DNA from: JBJXHC01 sp046160825
GTDB taxonomy: Bacteria > Bacteroidota > Ignavibacteria > UBA10030 > UBA6906
Length of the DNA stretch: 6,052 nucleotides
Direction: 5' to 3'
NCBI GenBank assembly: GCA_046160825.1
Contig: JBJXHC010000020.1
Coordinates: 1 to 6,052 of the forward strand
A model generated the notes under the pieces. It saw only the letters and a program-made list of their open reading frames with translations, was not told where the DNA came from and made no database searches. The number at the start of each line of letters is the position of its first letter. Position 1 is the first letter of the stretch. Position numbers and translations under genes: made by a program. Shown piece by piece: positions 1 to 6,052 of the stretch.

Positions 1-19
1 GTTCGTGTAGAATTGATGC

Positions 20-577
20 TCAACTAATACACGCTATCGGATGGTCGACCAACTTGCGCGCATCGGGGTAGGACATCGCAGACACTTCCTCGAACCCCTT
101 CATCACATCGCCGTTCCCGGCTTTCCGGTAAGCCGGAATTACCGAGGCGTGGCAATGCAAGCAGGCACCAGATTGTTTCCGCTGAGTCACGCGCAGGGTG
201 GAGTCCTGATCAGCCAACATGAATGCATGGCCGCGTTCTTCACGATAGTCAATACTGAATGCATACCCGGCAAAGATCCTGCGGAGTGCAGGCTCGGCGT
301 CCAGCTTTTGGAAGGCATCACTTCCTCCATGGCGGGTGCGGACAGTGTCAACTGTTCGCTTGTATCCGTCATACTGCCGGGGAAAGTTCTTTCCCCACAC
401 TGCGGGATCGATGGTTTCTTCTGTCAGATCTGCGAGCCGGAAGGAAACCTCCTGCGCTTCGTCCTTTCTGTCACGCACATTGAAGAGCAGCCATGTGGCA
501 AGAAAAGTCAGAAGCGCCACACCAGCGACAATAAGAAAGTATCTTGATGGAACGCGGGTAGATTGCTTGTCAGCCAT
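20..577 (-). pseudogene. nrfA: NrfA, ammonia-forming nitrite reductase, truncated
   Basis: N-terminal portion of the pentahaem cytochrome c nitrite reductase, which reduces nitrite to ammonium with six electrons from NrfH. Visible parts: an N-terminal membrane segment (about 13-32, with no clear cleavage site, so probably an uncleaved anchor), NFPRQYDGYKRTVD, the AGYAFSIDYREERGHAF block, T-L-R with R129 at the expected active-site arginine position, and the catalytic haem motif CLHCH (139-143). Most NrfA have CxxCK here; a CxxCH form occurs in some lineages. After DHPIACIS a TGA stop falls where the second Cys of the next CxxCH is expected, leaving 185 residues of about 450-520 and four haems missing. 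Nineteen bases remain before the edge, so a true frameshift or deletion cannot be told from a sequence error at a contig end. Identity as NrfA is firm; its broken state is what the sequence shows. Confidence 0.85.
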
Positions 578-586
578 TGAGAATGT

Positions 587-593
587 CTCCTTT
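587..593 (-). promoter_or_regulatory. Ribosome binding site of nrfA
   Basis: AAAGGAG on the minus strand, beginning inside the TAA stop of nrfH, lies nine bases before ATG at 577-575. It fixes the nrfA start at MADKQST. The reading frame stays open upstream to 637 but there overlaps the end of nrfH in another frame. Confidence 0.8.
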
Positions 594-1083
594 AATATCG
601 AGCACCATGCCCTACTTCGGCATGGCAGTGAACGCACGTCTGTTCTTCCGAAAGCCCATGCTGCGTTCTTCCAGCGATCTCATGGACAAGTTCTTCATGA
701 CACGCGACGCAGTTTGCCTGCAGGTTATCGCGATTCATGGGGGTAATGAGAAGTCGTTCGGGGTAGGTCTGAAACGTGAACTTCCATGAATGGCGGATGC
801 CGTTTTCACCTTTTGAAATGTATTTCGGGACAAAGCTGGTTGGTGTGTGACAGTCGTTGCACGTGGCGCGGTTCTGGTGACTGGACTTCTGCCACGAGTC
901 CAGATAGTCGCGCATGATGTGGCAGTTTGCGCACGCCCGTGGGTCGTTGCTGAAGTACGAGCCACCTTCGGCATAGGTCCACGTGAAGTAGCCAAGTCCC
1001 AGCATAAGACCGAAGAGAATGGAAAAAACAATTGCCAGTTGGTGTGTTGGAAAGATGGTGTTGAGCAGCGTCTTCCACATCAT
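592..1083 (-). CDS. nrfH: NrfH, tetrahaem quinol dehydrogenase of nitrite reductase
   Basis: Membrane-anchored c-type cytochrome of the NapC/NirT family that oxidises menaquinol and passes electrons to NrfA on the outer face of the cytoplasmic membrane. From the ATG at 1083 it has 163 residues, normal for NrfH. There is a single N-terminal anchor (about 15-36, AIVFSILFGLMLGLGYFTW) followed by four haem sites: CANCH (51-55), CNDCH (75-79), CVACH (125-129) and CVHCH (150-154). The first is CxxCHxM with M57, the hallmark of NrfH, where Met rather than His ligates haem 1. The start is uncertain: tandem ATGs at 1083 and 1080 and a TTG at 1092 are in frame, and the only ribosome-site-like stretch (GGTGAG, 1090-1085) fits the ATG at 1080 best. 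The TAA stop overlaps the ribosome site of nrfA, 14 bases before it. Confidence 0.95.
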   Translation of the reverse strand: MMWKTLLNTIFPTHQLAIVFSILFGLMLGLGYFTWTYAEGGSYFSNDPRACANCHIMRDYLDSWQKSSHQNRATCNDCHTPTSFVPKYISKGENGIRHSWKFTFQTYPERLLITPMNRDNLQANCVACHEELVHEIAGRTQHGLSEEQTCVHCHAEVGHGARY

Positions 1084-1130
1084 ACTCACCAATCTGAAAG
1101 GAGTCGAGAGGAGGTTCTTTGAGCCGGTGG

Positions 1131-1159
1131 ATAATAGCCTGAATGGAATTCAGATGCAA
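1131..1159 (-). promoter_or_regulatory. Candidate nrfHA promoter with inverted repeat in the spacer
   Basis: Reading on the minus strand, TTGCAT (1159-1154) is followed by exactly 17 bases and then TATTAT (1136-1131). This resembles a sigma-70 promoter with a weak -35 (3 of 6) and a strong -10 (5 of 6 against TATAAT). Transcription would start near 1124, about 40 bases before the nrfH ATG. The spacer contains the perfect inverted repeat CTGAAT-TCC-ATTCAG (1153-1139), which would be well placed as an operator. It does not match the FNR consensus (TTGAT-N4-ATCAA). It has no following T-run, so it is unlikely to be a terminator for trpA. If the organism belongs to Bacteroidota proper, its sigma factor may prefer a different -10 (TAnnTTTG), which would weaken this call. 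Confidence 0.45.
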
Positions 1160-1171
1160 GAACCATATCAC

Positions 1172-1951
1172 TCAACCCATTTCGCTTTTCATCCGCTGAA
1201 CCCATTGCGTGATACTGCTCTTTGTTTCTCCGGCGAGCAGACGTTTGATCAACGCGCTACCAACGATCACGCCATCCGAGTCACGGGCATACATGCGCGC
1301 ATCCGCTAGTGAAGAGATTCCAAATCCAACGAGCACGGGATTCCGCTTCGCATTGCTCTTGACGTGTTTGATGAAACCATTGTTCCCGCCGCTTCGCTTC
1401 ATGCCGGTCACGCCGGTCATGGAAACACAGTAAAGAAACCCGCTGGAGACTTCATCAATTCTCTGTACTCTCTCCACGGGGGTTGTCGGGGCGACAAGCA
1501 TAATGTTTGCAAGCCCTGCACTGTCAATCAATGCGGCAAACCTCGCACTCTCCTCAAGTGGCACCTCCGGCAAAATGATGCCATCAACGCCAGCGTGCGA
1601 AGCGTCCACAAAGAATTTATCAAGCCCGTAAGCGAGGATCGGGTTCACATATCCCATCAGGACAATTGGTATCTCCGAGGTCTTCCGTATCTCCCGGACG
1701 TTCTCAAGAACGTGCTCGAGTGTCATTCCGTTGTTGAGTGCGATGGCAGAACTTTCTTGAATGATGGGACCGTCGGCCAGAGGATCGGAGAAGGGCATGC
1801 CGAGTTCGATAATATCCGCTCCGGCTTTTTCAAGCATGAGCACCAGCGATGGAGTGGAATTGAGTTTCGGAAAACCGGCAGTGAGGAAAAGGGTAAGAGC
1901 CTTCTCTCCTTTCTCTTGAAGAATTGAGAGATGTGTACCAAGGCGGTTCAT
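1172..1951 (-). CDS. trpA: Tryptophan synthase alpha subunit
   Basis: Cleaves indole-3-glycerol phosphate to indole and glyceraldehyde 3-phosphate, passing indole to TrpB. It has 259 residues and the full (beta/alpha)8 pattern. The catalytic residues E49 (IELGMPFSD) and D60 (PLADGP) sit at the same numbers as in Salmonella. Loop 6 is MTGVTGMKR (around 178-186), and the phosphate site is formed by VGFGISS (208-214) and IVGSALIKRL (229-238). The position of Salmonella Asp130 appears to be Glu here (LPEVPLEE, E129 by my alignment), a conservative change. The start ATG overlaps the trpB stop (ATGA), and no separate ribosome site is visible. It is the last trp gene: the stop is followed after 12 bases by a candidate promoter for nrfH, with no terminator hairpin between. 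Confidence 0.97.
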   Translation of the reverse strand: MNRLGTHLSILQEKGEKALTLFLTAGFPKLNSTPSLVLMLEKAGADIIELGMPFSDPLADGPIIQESSAIALNNGMTLEHVLENVREIRKTSEIPIVLMGYVNPILAYGLDKFFVDASHAGVDGIILPEVPLEESARFAALIDSAGLANIMLVAPTTPVERVQRIDEVSSGFLYCVSMTGVTGMKRSGGNNGFIKHVKSNAKRNPVLVGFGISSLADARMYARDSDGVIVGSALIKRLLAGETKSSITQWVQRMKSEMG

Positions 1952-3153
1952 GAGGGAAATCGGTCAGCGTAGGTAGCGATATCCTTATCACCGCGACCGG
2001 AGAGATTGACGACAACGATCTCATCCGTTGAAGTTCGGGGCATAAGTACATCGAGGTATGCGAAGGCATGCGCCGTTTCGAGTGCGGGAATAATCCCTTC
2101 GAATCTGGCCACACGTTGTGCAGCTTTGAGAGCATTGTTGTCCGTGACCGAAACATATTCGACGCGGCCGAGATCATGGAGAACGCTATGTTCCGGTCCA
2201 ACACCCGGATAATCGAGTCCGGCGGAAATTGAATGCGCGAGCTTCACTTGTCCGTCATGTTCTTGAAGGACGTAGCTGTAAGAACCGTGAAGAACACCGG
2301 GCGATCCCTTCGCAAGTGTGGCCGCATGGTATTTTGTCCGAAGCCCGTGTCCGGCAGCCTCGACGCCGATCATTCGTGCGCGTGTTCCCAGAAACGGATA
2401 AAAGAGTCCGATGGCATTGCTTCCACCCCCAACACACGCAACAAGATAGTCGGGGTCACGATGTTCACGCTCGTTGAGTTGCCTGTGTGTCTCTTCCCCT
2501 ATCACTTTCTGAAAGTCTCGTACCATCATAGGATATGGATGCGGGCCAACAACTGAGCCTATGATGTAGAATGTGGTCTCGACATTTGTCACCCAATCAC
2601 GGATTGCCTCGCTGGTTGCATCCTTCAATGTCTGACTACCGGACCGTACGGGTCGCACCTCCGCGCCGAGCATTCGCATGCGTTGGACGTTCAGTTCTTG
2701 TCTCTCTATATCCAGCACTCCCATATACACAATGCACTCGAGTCCCATCTTCGCTGCAACTGTAGCGGTTGCAACACCATGTTGCCCTGCGCCTGTCTCG
2801 GCGATGATGCGTTTCTTCCCTGACCGTTTTGCCAGAAGGATCTGACCGATGGTGTTATTGATCTTATGAGCACCGGTATGGCAGAGGTCTTCTCTCTTCA
2901 TATATATTTTTCCACGAGAGTAGTGGTCTGTGAGACGGGTGGCAAATGTCAGCGGGGTTGGGCGACCAGCATACTCGTGGAGGAGAGAAAGATATGTGGT
3001 TTGAAATGAGGGATCATTTTTTGCGGCAAGGAACAAGTGCTCCAGTTCTTCAAGCGCGGGGATCAGAGTTTCGGGAACAAACCTGCCGCCATATTCCCCA
3101 AAGTATCCACGTGCATCGGGAAGAGAGTACTCATTCTCCGGCCCGGAACTCAC
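1948..3153 (-). CDS. trpB: Tryptophan synthase beta subunit
   Basis: PLP enzyme that joins indole, channelled from TrpA, to L-serine to give L-tryptophan; it works as an alpha2-beta2 complex. It has 401 residues, the normal length. It opens with the family's DARGYFGEYGGRFVPETL. K97 in HTGAHKINN is the PLP Schiff-base lysine and E119 in AETGAGQHG is the catalytic glutamate, both ten residues beyond Salmonella numbering. GGGSNA (242-247) binds the PLP phosphate. SISAGLDYPGVGPEHS and a C-terminal SGRGDKD are also conserved. This is the TrpB1 type that pairs with TrpA. The start is GTG (3153-3151). It is supported by GAGG seven bases upstream and by the GTGA overlap with the aroF stop. The stop overlaps the ATG of trpA. 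Confidence 0.98.
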   Translation of the reverse strand: MSSGPENEYSLPDARGYFGEYGGRFVPETLIPALEELEHLFLAAKNDPSFQTTYLSLLHEYAGRPTPLTFATRLTDHYSRGKIYMKREDLCHTGAHKINNTIGQILLAKRSGKKRIIAETGAGQHGVATATVAAKMGLECIVYMGVLDIERQELNVQRMRMLGAEVRPVRSGSQTLKDATSEAIRDWVTNVETTFYIIGSVVGPHPYPMMVRDFQKVIGEETHRQLNEREHRDPDYLVACVGGGSNAIGLFYPFLGTRARMIGVEAAGHGLRTKYHAATLAKGSPGVLHGSYSYVLQEHDGQVKLAHSISAGLDYPGVGPEHSVLHDLGRVEYVSVTDNNALKAAQRVARFEGIIPALETAHAFAYLDVLMPRTSTDEIVVVNLSGRGDKDIATYADRFPS

Positions 3154-4181
3154 TCTGCAACCTCAAGTGCAACCGTTCTGTCGACCACGGCGGCTATGGC
3201 GCGAACCTTTTCCATCAACTCGCGGAAACGTTTGGGCTTCAGCGACTGGTAACCGTCGGAGAGAGCGGTGGCCGGTTCCGGATGTACTTCGATCATCAAT
3301 CCGTCTGCCCCGGCGGCAATGCCTGCAAGTGCCATTGAAGTAACGCCTTCCCACATTCCAATGCCATGACTCGGATCGACAATGATGGGAAGATGCGACA
3401 GCTTCTTGATGACGGGAATGGCATTCAGGTCCAGCGTGTTGCGTGTGTACGGTTCAAATGTTCTGATTCCCCGTTCGCATAAAATGACATTGTAATTTCC
3501 GCGTGCAAGAATATATTCCGCAGACATCAACAGTTCCTCAATCGTGGCGGAGATACCACGCTTTAGCAATACCGGCTTTCGCAATTCACCGACTGCTTCC
3601 AAGAGCGAGAAGTTTTGCATGTTGCGCGCACCGATCTGGATGACATCAGCAACTTCTGCCACTGCTGAAAGCGTGAGCACGTCCTTCACCTCTGTGACAA
3701 TCTTGAGGCCCGTTCGCTCTTTTGCTTCCTTGAGCAACACGAGTCCCTCCTCTTTCATTCCCTGGAAAGCATACGGAGATGTTCGCGGCTTGAACGCTCC
3801 TCCCCGAAGAAATCGCCCGCCACATTCTTTCACCACGTCTGCACTTTGCATAAGCTGGTCATAGCTCTCAACAGAACAGGGCCCGGCAATGATGGCCAGT
3901 TCCTTTCCCCCGATAATCTCGCCGTCTACATTGATCTCGGAATTTTCCAGCTTCGCATCTCGACCGACCAGTTTATATGGTTTGGAAACAGGGATCGCAT
4001 CCTCAACACCGGGGAGAAGTGCAAAATTCTCGGCATTGATTTTTCCTTTGTTTCCCGTGATGCCGATGGCCACGCGTTGCACGCCGGGAATCTCATGCGC
4101 CTGAAAACCCATGGCGGCAATTTTCTCTTTCACCCGGAACACATCATCGCGGGTGGCATCACGTTTCATGACAATGAGCAT
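3150..4181 (-). CDS. aroF: 3-deoxy-7-phosphoheptulonate (DAHP) synthase, type I-beta
   Basis: Condenses phosphoenolpyruvate with erythrose 4-phosphate to DAHP, the first step of the shikimate pathway. At 343 residues it matches the Thermotoga maritima-like class: an N-terminal ferredoxin-like regulatory domain (about residues 1-70, from MLIVMKRDAT to the VSKPYKL linker) ahead of a TIM barrel. The metal ligands C102 (AGPCSVES), H272 (DPSHGIG), E298 (MIEVH) and D309 (LSDGYQS) fall at the same numbers I recall for the T. maritima enzyme. The substrate loops GGAFKPRTSPY, IGARNMQNF and LLKRGI are present. The ATG has a good ribosome site (AGGAAG). The TGA stop overlaps the GTG of trpB. In known relatives the N-terminal domain gives feedback inhibition by an aromatic amino acid. 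Placement in the trp operon suggests tryptophan supply or sensing, but the ligand cannot be read from the sequence. The symbol is a family label; aroG or aroA is also used. Confidence 0.95.
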   Translation of the reverse strand: MLIVMKRDATRDDVFRVKEKIAAMGFQAHEIPGVQRVAIGITGNKGKINAENFALLPGVEDAIPVSKPYKLVGRDAKLENSEINVDGEIIGGKELAIIAGPCSVESYDQLMQSADVVKECGGRFLRGGAFKPRTSPYAFQGMKEEGLVLLKEAKERTGLKIVTEVKDVLTLSAVAEVADVIQIGARNMQNFSLLEAVGELRKPVLLKRGISATIEELLMSAEYILARGNYNVILCERGIRTFEPYTRNTLDLNAIPVIKKLSHLPIIVDPSHGIGMWEGVTSMALAGIAAGADGLMIEVHPEPATALSDGYQSLKPKRFRELMEKVRAIAAVVDRTVALEVAE

Positions 4182-4184
4182 AGT

Positions 4185-4190
4185 CTTCCT
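4185..4190 (-). promoter_or_regulatory. Ribosome binding site of aroF
   Basis: AGGAAG on the minus strand sits three bases before the ATG at 4181 (AGGA is five bases before it), within the 17-base gap after the trpF stop. It supports that start. The trpC and trpA starts, by contrast, overlap the previous gene and show no comparable site. Confidence 0.6.
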
Positions 4191-4198
4191 GACATTCG

Positions 4199-4807
4199 TT
4201 AGAGGTTGTTGAGCATGAAAAAGAGACGCTGAAGTTTTATCGCATCTTTTCTGCCCGGAGATGATTCGACGCCACTGTTGACGTCAATTGCATACGGTCG
4301 GACTGTCTTCACAGCATCTGCAACATTTTCGGGAGAAAGTCCGCCGGCAAGAATAATATTCCCGTATTGTTTTGCAGCAACGGCGATATTCCAATCAAAC
4401 ACTTTACCGGTCCCGCCCTTCTCTTTTTCACAATATGTATCGAGCAGGAATGTGCCGGATTGATATTCCAAAAGGGATGAAAGATTGAATGCCGTGTTCA
4501 CTCTGAGCGCCTTATATGTCGGTAGCGCGTATCCTTCAAGATCGGCCGGACGTTCATCGCCATGGAATTGAATTGCCCGGATACCGGAGATGCCGCACAC
4601 ACGAAGAATCTCATCACGTGAAGCATTGACAAACACTCCCACCGGCGTGGTGAAAGGCGGGAGCCGCATGATCGTTTCCCTGGCTACTTGCGGTTCGACA
4701 TATCTCAGACTCTCTCGTGAGAAAATAAAACCCAGCGCGTCGGCGCCAAGATTCGATGCCGTCATCGCATCCTCGAGGTTTGTAATCCCGCAAATCTTGA
4801 CCTTCAT
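4199..4807 (-). CDS. trpF: Phosphoribosylanthranilate isomerase
   Basis: Catalyses the Amadori rearrangement of phosphoribosylanthranilate to CdRP, feeding TrpC. It has 202 residues, typical of the stand-alone (beta/alpha)8 enzyme. The N-terminal KICGIT carries the general-base Cys (C6), and FLLDTY carries the general-acid Asp (D123). Other family signatures follow: IQFHGDE (79-85), GGTGKVFDW (131-139), ILAGGLSPENV (about 151-161) and DVNSGVES near residue 180; the last two form the phosphate-binding region. The family's usual SPRYV turn is SLRYV here (33-37), a minor change. The ATG overlaps the trpC stop (ATGA). The gene ends in TAA, 17 bases before the aroF start; this is the only non-overlapping junction in the operon. 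Confidence 0.97.
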   Translation of the reverse strand: MKVKICGITNLEDAMTASNLGADALGFIFSRESLRYVEPQVARETIMRLPPFTTPVGVFVNASRDEILRVCGISGIRAIQFHGDERPADLEGYALPTYKALRVNTAFNLSSLLEYQSGTFLLDTYCEKEKGGTGKVFDWNIAVAAKQYGNIILAGGLSPENVADAVKTVRPYAIDVNSGVESSPGRKDAIKLQRLFFMLNNL

Positions 4808-5598
4808 TTCACCGCCGGCGTAACATTGTTCAACAATTCCTCAAGAGCTTTGCCCGGGTGTTCCGACCGCATAAACAACTCGCCGACAAGGAAGGCATGA
4901 ATCCCGTTCTTCATCAACAGATCGATGTCTTTGCGACTGGTAATGCCGCTTTCGCTGACGACTGTCGAGGTAGCGGGAACGTATTTCTTCAAGCGGACCG
5001 ACGTCATAATGTCTGTTTCGAATGTCGCGAGATCACGGTTGTTGATGCCCACCAGATTGACACGTCCGAAATCGAGAGCAGCGATTTCATCCTCATCATG
5101 TACTTCGACAAGGCATTCAAGTCCCAGAACACGGGCTTCATCCATGAGATCGTTAAGCTCAGCCGATTCGAGCGCAAACGCAATCAGCAACACCGCATCG
5201 GCGCCATAGGCACGGGCTTCATAAAGCTGATATGGATCAAGAATAAAATCCTTGCGGAGAATTGGTATGGGAACGAAGTGCCGCATCCGGTCGATGAACT
5301 CCAAGTTCCCCTGAAAAAACCGTTCATCAGTGAGAACAGACAAAGCGCTGGCACCACCATGAAGATATGCCCGTGCAATCTCAAGCGGATCGAAATCCTG
5401 ACGAATGACATCCTTCGAGGGGGAGGCTTTCTTGATCTCGGCAATAATGGCAAGTTCTTTCCCCGAGAGTGCGGCTTGCAGCGAATGACGTTCGTACCCA
5501 TACTTCGGCATGTCTTCGAGTTGCGAACGCAGAATGGTTTTCTTTCTTGCGGTGATCTCTTCCCGCTTATGAGCGAGGATGGTCTCGAGGAAGTTCAT
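4804..5598 (-). CDS. trpC: Indole-3-glycerol phosphate synthase
   Basis: Closes the indole ring: it converts CdRP (carboxyphenylamino-deoxyribulose phosphate) to indole-3-glycerol phosphate with loss of CO2 and water. It has 264 residues, the usual length for a monofunctional (beta/alpha)8 enzyme, so it is not the TrpC-TrpF fusion of E. coli. Catalytic residues are visible at the expected spacing: E54 and K56 in AEIKKASPSK, K116 in LRKDF, E165 in CLVEVH, N186 in INNRDL and S217 in SESGI. The phosphate-binding end is LVGELFMRS near residue 240. The start ATG (5598-5596) overlaps the trpD stop. No Shine-Dalgarno sequence is seen before it, so translation probably depends on reinitiation after trpD. 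The stop overlaps the trpF start by four bases. Confidence 0.97.
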   Translation of the reverse strand: MNFLETILAHKREEITARKKTILRSQLEDMPKYGYERHSLQAALSGKELAIIAEIKKASPSKDVIRQDFDPLEIARAYLHGGASALSVLTDERFFQGNLEFIDRMRHFVPIPILRKDFILDPYQLYEARAYGADAVLLIAFALESAELNDLMDEARVLGLECLVEVHDEDEIAALDFGRVNLVGINNRDLATFETDIMTSVRLKKYVPATSTVVSESGITSRKDIDLLMKNGIHAFLVGELFMRSEHPGKALEELLNNVTPAVK

Positions 5599-6052
5599 TG
5601 CGATGAAGTCATAAAGATAAGCTGCTGGAGTTTTTCCTTTGCCTTGCCCGCATCAATAGACCGGGCGGCTGCTTCCGCTCCGTCGGCAAGCGATGAAGCC
5701 TTCCCTGCCACATGAATTGCCATTGCAGCATTCGCGATAACCACATCACGCTGCGGGCCACCTTTGCCGGAGAGAATATCCAGTGCGATGGAAACATTCT
5801 CATGGGCATTTCCCCCGGCAAGCGCTTCGCGGGCAGAAGTGTTCAATCCAAAACTCTCTGCGGTCACGGTGTATTCACTTATCGTCCCGGTCTCATCCAC
5901 ATCGAATACCTTCGTCTCGTCTTCAAGTCCAATTTCGTCCAAGCCTTCGCTACTATGGACGACACACGCCCTGCCGGTATGCAACCGGCCAAGAGCCGCC
6001 GCAAGCTGACGGGCAACATTCACGTGGTACGCTCCGATCACGTGCCGCCGTA
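5595..6052 (-). CDS. trpD: Anthranilate phosphoribosyltransferase, C-terminal part
   Basis: Transfers the phosphoribosyl group of PRPP to anthranilate, the second step of tryptophan synthesis, in the cytoplasm. The gene is open to the right edge, so its start lies outside. The 151 codons seen are the C-terminal part of a protein usually about 330-350 residues long. The visible part has the family features in order: the RRHVIGAYH segment at the edge, ACVVHSSEGLDE (the VHGxDGLDE motif, with Ser replacing the usual Gly), a TKVFDVDETG strand, the ESFGL turn, GGNAHENVSIALDIL, GPQRDVVIANAAMAIHVAG, and a final helix with ARSIDAGKA. A GTG at 6041 could be read as a start but lies inside the conserved domain, so it is not one. 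The TGA stop overlaps the ATG of trpC (ATGA), which implies translational coupling. Confidence 0.95.
   Translation of the reverse strand, partial: RRHVIGAYHVNVARQLAAALGRLHTGRACVVHSSEGLDEIGLEDETKVFDVDETGTISEYTVTAESFGLNTSAREALAGGNAHENVSIALDILSGKGGPQRDVVIANAAMAIHVAGKASSLADGAEAAARSIDAGKAKEKLQQLIFMTSSQ

Noticed and set aside
20..22. In-frame TGA in nrfA read as selenocysteine replacing the second haem Cys
   Set aside because: The next codon is GCA (Ala), not His, so the haem motif would still be broken, and the residues after it do not match NrfA. Too few bases remain to look for a SECIS element.
41..547. 168-codon open frame on the plus strand
   Set aside because: It is antisense to the recognisable NrfA coding sequence and shows no family motif.
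578..637. Longer nrfA start 20 codons upstream
   Set aside because: It would overlap the conserved haem-bearing end of nrfH, and the upstream residues are not signal-like. A strong ribosome site supports the ATG at 577.
1084..1092. TTG start for nrfH at 1092
   Set aside because: No ribosome site precedes it, and two ATG codons follow within 12 bases. The ATG start gives a normal NrfH N-terminus. It is not fully excluded.
1139..1153. Intrinsic terminator after trpA
   Set aside because: The six-base stem is AT-rich and no T-run follows on the minus strand, so the repeat is better explained as an operator candidate.
4858..5715. 285-codon open frame on the plus strand
   Set aside because: It lies antisense to trpC and the end of trpD, both of which have intact catalytic motifs. 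The predicted protein has no recognisable domain and is low in plausible structure. It is a codon-bias shadow.

Overview
This window holds part of a bacterial tryptophan operon followed on the same (minus) strand by a NrfHA nitrite-reductase pair. All supported genes read right to left. The genome is likely Gram-negative and capable of anaerobic or respiratory metabolism. An NrfH quinol dehydrogenase paired with a membrane-anchored NrfA, separate trpC and trpF, and a Thermotoga-type DAHP synthase would fit the Bacteroidota/Ignavibacteria/Calditrichota (FCB) group. That placement is a weak inference from gene content, not a measurement.

Right part (6052 down to 1172), in transcription order: trpD (5' end outside the window), trpC, trpF, a type I-beta DAHP synthase (aroF), trpB and trpA. 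Every junction except trpF/aroF is a 4-base stop/start overlap (ATGA or GTGA). Together they supply the first committed step of the shikimate pathway (DAHP synthesis) and every step from anthranilate to tryptophan. trpE and trpG would be expected upstream, beyond 6052. Catalytic residues are intact in all of the enzymes, as far as they lie in the window.

Left part (1171 down to 1): an 88-base gap carries a plausible sigma-70-type promoter with a perfect 6-3-6 inverted repeat in its spacer. It is followed by nrfH (four-haem quinol dehydrogenase, complete) and nrfA (catalytic subunit of ammonia-forming nitrite reductase). nrfA is cut off by an in-frame TGA at 20-22, where the second haem motif should be completed, so only about 185 of the usual 450-520 residues are encoded. 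Its catalytic haem motif is CxxCH rather than the classical CxxCK.

I found no CRISPR array, tRNA, rRNA, insertion sequence or defence gene. The window is mostly ordinary core metabolism. The points worth a second look are the broken nrfA, its CxxCH haem, the palindrome in the nrfH promoter, and the DAHP synthase embedded in the trp operon.
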